A DNA stretch of 24,593 nucleotides, from positions 1-24,593 of the IMG/VR virus record IMGVR_UViG_3300039106_000185; one strand, given 5' to 3'. Of the stretch, positions 21,461 through 24,593 are shown piece by piece. How positions within the stretch are numbered: the first letter of the stretch is position 1; each line of letters opens with the position of its first letter. A program made the position numbers and the translations under genes. The notes under the pieces are model-generated. The model worked only from the letters and a program-made list of their open reading frames with translations, had not been told where the DNA came from and ran no database searches. Source of the stretch: a virus.

Positions 21461-21667
21461 ATGTCCCAGACTCGTCTTAACCAACTTGCAAACCAAGCAT
21501 CGCGTAGCACCATTGCGGTAATCGATGCTATTACTCAACGTGGTGGCTTCCGCGGCGAAGAGCTATCGACAATTGGTGGCCTGCGCGACCAATGTGTGCA
21601 GATCGTTCAACTTGCAGAATCTGTTCAAGAAGAAGCAGCTCTTGCTGAGGAACCAGCTAAGAAGTAA
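21461..21667 (+). CDS. Unknown 68-aa protein between clamp and clamp loader
   Basis: The ATG at 21461 has AAGGA nine bases upstream, overlapping the gp45 stop codon; a longer frame starting inside gp45 lacks such support. The protein is soluble and mostly helical: TRLNQLANQASRSTIAVIDA, then GGFRGEELSTIGGLRDQCVQ (about 27-46), a further helix and a Glu/Ala-rich tail EEAALAEEPAKK. No motif or family is recognised. T4 encodes the RNA polymerase-binding protein RpbA near gp45, but this protein is about half that length and shows no clear likeness. Its position suggests a role with clamp, loader or late transcription (inference). The gp44 promoter begins right after its stop. Confidence 0.78.
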   Translation: MSQTRLNQLANQASRSTIAVIDAITQRGGFRGEELSTIGGLRDQCVQIVQLAESVQEEAALAEEPAKK

Positions 21668-21696
21668 TTGACTTTCTGCTCTAATTGAACTACACT
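21668..21696 (+). promoter_or_regulatory. Sigma70-like promoter for gp44-gp62-regA
   Basis: TTGACT (21668-21673) starts immediately after the preceding stop codon. TACACT (21691-21696) follows after 17 bases, and the gp44 start is 23 bases downstream with GGAGAG as ribosome binding site. The block TTGACTTT matches the leftward promoters and the internal uvsY promoter. Confidence 0.65.
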
Positions 21697-21719
21697 TATA
21701 TTTTATTATGGAGAGCTAA

Positions 21720-22661
21720 ATGTCTAATGACTTCCTTTGGGTTGAAAAGTATCGTCCTCGTAAGATTGCAGAGACGATCCTTCCTAAGCAGTTGAAAGAG
21801 ACCTTCCAAGCCATCGTAGACTCTGGACAGATGCAGAACATGCTGTTCACAGGAACCGCTGGCTTGGGAAAGACTACTGTAGCTCGAGCCCTGTGTAATG
21901 AGATGGGGCTTGACTATATCGTAGTAAACGGATCGGAAGAAGGTAACATCGACACACTGCGTGGCAAGATCAAGCAGTTTGCTTCTTCTATCTCGTTGTC
22001 GGGTGGATACAAGGTTGTGATCCTTGATGAGGCTGACTACCTCAACCCTCAGTCCACTCAACCAGCTCTTCGTGCATTCATTGAAGAGTTTAGCAATAAC
22101 TGTCGATTCATCCTCACCTGCAACTTCAAGAACCGTGTGATCGAACCTCTTCACTCTCGTTGTAGCGTGTACGAGTTCAATACGACTAAGAAGGATCTAG
22201 CTGGCTTAGCTGGTCAGTTTATGAAGCGTCTTGAGTTCATCCTCACTACTGAGGGTGTTAAGTATGAACAGCAAGCTCTAGTCGATCTGATTATGAAGTA
22301 TGCACCCGATTGGCGGAGAACTATCAATGAGATTCAGCGAATGGGACGTTCTCCTCGCGGTGTATCTACTGTTACTGACGGTAAATCTACTACGGATAGC
22401 TTTAGCGATCTTGCACTAGCACTGAAAACAAAAGACTTCAAGAAGATGCGTTCTTGGGTGGTCAATAATCAAGATATTGATACTGCTACTGTCTATCGTG
22501 GGATCTATGATCGCATGAACGATCTTGTACAGCCTCAAAGCATTCCTCAGTTGGTTCTGATCCTTGCTGACTATCAGTACAAGGATGCGTTCGTAGCTGA
22601 CCATGAACTGAACATGGTTGCTTGTATGACTGAGATCATGGCTGGGGTTGCATTCAAGTGA
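21720..22661 (+). CDS. gp44: Clamp loader ATPase subunit gp44
   Basis: This 313-aa AAA+ ATPase (T4 gp44 is 319) forms a tetramer that opens and loads the gp45 clamp together with one gp62 subunit. The start FLWVEKYRPRKIAETILP is the usual loader N-terminus. Walker A is GTAGLGKT (45-52), Walker B/DEAD is VVILDEADYL (99-108), sensor 1 lies near ILTCNFKN (131-138), and the trans-acting arginine motif is SRC (146-148). The C-terminal helices form the collar. It has its own promoter just upstream. Its stop overlaps the GTG start of gp62 as GTGA, a classic coupling for subunits needed in fixed ratio. Confidence 0.95.
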   Translation: MSNDFLWVEKYRPRKIAETILPKQLKETFQAIVDSGQMQNMLFTGTAGLGKTTVARALCNEMGLDYIVVNGSEEGNIDTLRGKIKQFASSISLSGGYKVVILDEADYLNPQSTQPALRAFIEEFSNNCRFILTCNFKNRVIEPLHSRCSVYEFNTTKKDLAGLAGQFMKRLEFILTTEGVKYEQQALVDLIMKYAPDWRRTINEIQRMGRSPRGVSTVTDGKSTTDSFSDLALALKTKDFKKMRSWVVNNQDIDTATVYRGIYDRMNDLVQPQSIPQLVLILADYQYKDAFVADHELNMVACMTEIMAGVAFK

Positions 22662-23035
22662 CCCCATTTGATTATCTCAATACAATCAACGACACCAAGC
22701 AAGATATTATGGGGAGTGAAGAGGATGAGCGTAGCTACGTTCCTTTTGTTATCAATCGCAGTTTGTCTTATTTTGCTGATACTGTTGGTATGGCCAACGT
22801 AGTCAATCAGCACCACCACCTCGATAAAAAGCTACAATATCACTTCCTTATAAATATCATACGAAAGCGGAAACGCTTCTCGAAATGGATTAAACCTGAC
22901 TTAGTTAGTGATATGGAAGTGGTGAAACAATATTATGGCTATAGCAACGATAAAGCTCGCCAAGTTTTCCATCTTCTATCACCTGAGCAAATAGAAGAAT
23001 TAAGAAAAAAGGTGAGCAAAGGTGGAAGAAAGTAA
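22658..23035 (+). CDS. gp62: Clamp loader small subunit gp62 (short form)
   Basis: The 125-aa protein starts with GTG, overlapping the gp44 stop by four bases. The N-terminal PFDYLNTINDTKQDIM, then YVPFVINRSLSYFADTVGMA (about 27-46), and the HHLDKKLQYHFLINIIRKRKR helix match the gp62 family. In T4 it is the single 'A' position subunit of the loader and has 187 residues. The present protein ends soon after SPEQIEELRKKV, so it lacks most of the C-terminal part. Similar short gp62 proteins occur in marine relatives as I recall. The last 14 bases overlap the first possible regA start. Confidence 0.88.
   Translation: MTPFDYLNTINDTKQDIMGSEEDERSYVPFVINRSLSYFADTVGMANVVNQHHHLDKKLQYHFLINIIRKRKRFSKWIKPDLVSDMEVVKQYYGYSNDKARQVFHLLSPEQIEELRKKVSKGGRK
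22849..22856 (+). promoter_or_regulatory. TATAAATA octamer inside gp62 (possible late promoter)
   Basis: An exact late-promoter octamer lies within the gp62 coding sequence, about 170 bases before regA. It could drive late regA and oxygenase expression, but being inside a gene it may be chance. It is the only exact copy not in an intergenic gap. Confidence 0.3.
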
Positions 23036-23429
23036 CATTGTATCATGGTCACCAGCTGATATGCTGGAGATCACACTTAATGAACCGGATGATTTTTTAA
23101 AGGTTCGTGAAACGCTGACTCGCATTGGAGTAGCGTCAAGAAAAGACAAAAAGCTATATCAATCATGTCATATCCTGCACAAGCAGGGTAGATACTTCAT
23201 TGTGCACTTCAAAGAGCTATTCATGCTGGATGGTAAGAAGGCTAATCTCGAAGAGAATGATGTACTAAGACGTAATACAATCACAACATTGATTAGTGAC
23301 TGGGGGTTGGTTAATATCCAATCTGGTAAGCCATTACAATGTGCGCCATTACGTCAGATTAAGATCATCTCATTCAAAGAGAAGGATGAGTGGGAACTTT
23401 GTCCAAAGTACAACATTGGTAACAAGTAA
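23022..23429 (+). CDS. regA: Translational repressor RegA
   Basis: RegA binds ribosome-binding regions of early phage mRNAs and shuts down their translation. The region DDFLKVRETLTRIGVASRKD, followed by KLYQSCHILHKQGRYFIVHF (about 46-65), is nearly identical to the family core, and EWELCPKYNIGNK is the conserved end. I list GTG 23022 (135 aa), which has AAAAGG and GGTGAG upstream and overlaps gp62 by 14 bases. ATG 23061 gives MLEITLNEPDD and 122 aa, exactly the T4 length and alignment, but has no visible ribosome binding site; homology favours it. Its stop overlaps the next start as TAATG. Confidence 0.93.
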   Translation: MEESNIVSWSPADMLEITLNEPDDFLKVRETLTRIGVASRKDKKLYQSCHILHKQGRYFIVHFKELFMLDGKKANLEENDVLRRNTITTLISDWGLVNIQSGKPLQCAPLRQIKIISFKEKDEWELCPKYNIGNK

Positions 23430-24034
23430 TGTTCATTAAGACTGTTGACAATGCACTAGATGCAGCTACATTATCAGCTCTTGAACAAGAAGTTGAATCA
23501 CTGACGCGTTTAAACAAATGGCAAAAGACATTTGAACGGGCTGGGTCGTATATGCTAGAGGCTAATGATCTCACAGCATTACCTGCACTGCAGAATCTAT
23601 ACCATATTGTTTCGAATGCAGAGGGTTTGGAATTCATCGAATCAAACATTGGAATCGCCGGAGTGATCTGCGATCCTCATATGGTTGGTGCTGGATACAG
23701 CCAGATAAAAGATCATGGAGATCTTAAACCGCACATTGACTTCAACTGGAACGATAGATTAAAATTGCATCGCGTTGCATCCTTAATCATCTATCTGTCG
23801 ACTCCAGAAGAAGGTGGTGAGATTGAGTTTGAGAATACTGCTAAGATTGAAGTAAAGAAGAATCGCGCTGTCGTTTTTGAACACAGTGAAACAATTCGGC
23901 ACTTTGTTCATCCAGTAAAAGGTATTCGTAATGCTGTTAGATTTTTCTACTATGCATCTAAACTTCGCCCGCCAAAAGGATACCACAGAAGTTTATATGG
24001 ATTGAAAAATGGAAAACCAACAGACGTTAAATGA
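23429..24034 (+). CDS. 2-oxoglutarate/Fe(II)-dependent oxygenase (prolyl-hydroxylase-like)
   Basis: The 201-aa protein has the prolyl-4-hydroxylase-type double-stranded beta-helix. The iron ligands would be His102 and Asp104 in LKPHIDFNWN and His161 in RHFVHPVKG. Arg171 in NAVRFFYY, ten residues after the distal His, fits the 2-oxoglutarate-binding residue. LIIYLSTPEEGGEIEFEN is the typical strand between them. The substrate is unknown; phage members may hydroxylate a protein side chain or a nucleic acid base. It follows regA by TAATG overlap, where T4 places the gene 43 polymerase (after small genes), so it is an accessory insertion into the replisome operon. Confidence 0.9.
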   Translation: MFIKTVDNALDAATLSALEQEVESLTRLNKWQKTFERAGSYMLEANDLTALPALQNLYHIVSNAEGLEFIESNIGIAGVICDPHMVGAGYSQIKDHGDLKPHIDFNWNDRLKLHRVASLIIYLSTPEEGGEIEFENTAKIEVKKNRAVVFEHSETIRHFVHPVKGIRNAVRFFYYASKLRPPKGYHRSLYGLKNGKPTDVK

Positions 24035-24593
24035 TTTTCCAACTATTGATGTTTGGGTTAATACAGATGGCAGTCCACTTATAAAGATGGACTACAGTTA
24101 TCAATTTCAGGGAAAGACTCTTAGCTATGATAGTGATTATATCTTTAAGGGTTTATTTGTCTATCATTTTAAGAATTATACAAAAAGTATTAATATAAAA
24201 AAAATTGGCCAGGATATTGTTAACCAGGAAAATATTAACCTAGTTGTAGTGGGGTGTCCAGATTTTAACAATGTTGTTGATGCTCTAGAACATATTACAT
24301 CAGAAGTATATCATTGGTGTAGAAGTAATAATGTGAGAATCGTTGTGTGTCTCACAAGAGAAGCCATTTCCACATTTAGTTCACAGCAACTCCATACAGT
24401 AATACAAAATTCTTTAATTAATCGTGGATTTGATTCATCTGTAGTAAAAATTGTTTACAACGCATATGATTTTTGTGATAATATTATGTACGCTGATTAT
24501 CTCATCCCCATTGATACTATGAGAAGAACATTGAAGTTTATGGTTGCTGGCACAATTAATGATCCAGACAATATAAAACTGTCTAAAGATAGA
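24009..24593 (+). CDS. Unknown protein, 3' end outside window (at least 195 aa)
   Basis: An uninterrupted frame runs from ATG 24009 to the right edge without a stop, overlapping the oxygenase gene by 26 bases. The start is uncertain because the ribosome binding site is weak; the next in-frame Met is at residue 28. The protein begins MENQQTLNDFPTIDVWVNTD and alternates strands and helices: NLVVVGCPDFNNVVDAL and NNVRIVVCLTREA look like Rossmann-type beta-alpha units, followed by YLIPIDTMRRTLKFMVAG. Base use is visibly more AT-rich than the genes before it, which suggests a recently acquired or fast-evolving gene. I do not recognise a family. Confidence 0.75.
   Translation, partial: MENQQTLNDFPTIDVWVNTDGSPLIKMDYSYQFQGKTLSYDSDYIFKGLFVYHFKNYTKSINIKKIGQDIVNQENINLVVVGCPDFNNVVDALEHITSEVYHWCRSNNVRIVVCLTREAISTFSSQQLHTVIQNSLINRGFDSSVVKIVYNAYDFCDNIMYADYLIPIDTMRRTLKFMVAGTINDPDNIKLSKDR

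Noticed and set aside
21696-22154. Long open frame on the - strand opposite gp44 (152 aa)
   Set aside because: It mirrors the gp44 coding frame, has no ribosome binding site or promoter, and its residues do not resemble a folded protein family.
23445-23472. TTGACA followed by TACATT inside the oxygenase gene
   Set aside because: The spacer is 16 bases, the -10 is weak, and the site is inside the start of a gene with nothing obvious to drive; likely chance.
1-24593. tRNA genes, CRISPR arrays, introns, inteins or homing endonucleases
   Set aside because: No cloverleaf-like arms with a TTCGANNC T-loop were seen in the gaps, no spaced direct repeats, and the terminase, capsid, helicase and clamp genes are uninterrupted.

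Overview
The window is part of the core genome of a T4-like myovirus (tailed dsDNA phage with a contractile tail). Twelve consecutive virion morphogenesis genes are followed by the recombination, late-sigma and replisome genes in an order I recall from marine T4-like phages such as cyanophages, rather than from T4 itself. There are no host genes, tRNAs, insertion sequences or CRISPR arrays. The host cannot be fixed from the sequence. Auxiliary genes (a sugar-nucleotide epimerase, a 2-oxoglutarate/Fe(II) oxygenase, a possible ATP-grasp protein) and the missing gp68 and gp24 next to the capsid gene suggest a marine relative.

Layout, 1-12340 (+ strand, virion module): the C-terminal end of a fibre-like structural protein, a free-standing small fibre-repeat protein, neck proteins gp13 and gp14, tail terminator gp15, terminase gp16/gp17, sheath gp18, tube gp19, portal gp20, prohead core gp67, protease gp21, scaffold gp22 and major capsid protein gp23. 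T4-type late promoters (TATAAATA or one-base variants) precede gp13, gp18, gp20 (weak), gp67, gp21 and the tail-tube-like gene at 13057.

12341-13020 (- strand island): gp23 is followed by two nested hairpins, each with a T-tract for opposite directions of transcription. Beyond them lie three small leftward genes: a 77-aa protein, a 26-aa single-span membrane peptide and a 58-aa protein with a hydrophobic N-terminus. They are driven by two near-identical copies of a promoter/leader cassette (TTGACT-N17-TATATT). This is the only leftward transcription in the window and the least explained part of it.

13021-17260 (+): a tail-tube-fold protein (probably gp3-like), recombination mediator UvsY, helicase UvsW, two uncharacterised proteins and the late sigma factor gp55. 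17257-24593 (+): epimerase, gp47/gp46 (Mre11/Rad50-like nuclease), sliding clamp gp45, a 68-aa unknown, clamp loader gp44/gp62, translational repressor RegA, a 2OG-Fe(II) oxygenase and an unknown AT-rich gene running off the end. Most neighbours overlap by ATGA, GTGA or TAATG, so translation is probably coupled.

Regulation can be read from the sequence. A host-like promoter family (TTGACT, 17-bp spacer, TAYNNT) appears at the leftward island, gp55, gp44 and inside the gene before uvsY. A separate TATAAATA family serves virion genes and would be read by host polymerase carrying gp55 and tethered to gp45, both encoded here. The early/middle genes therefore supply the machinery that switches on the late genes on the left.
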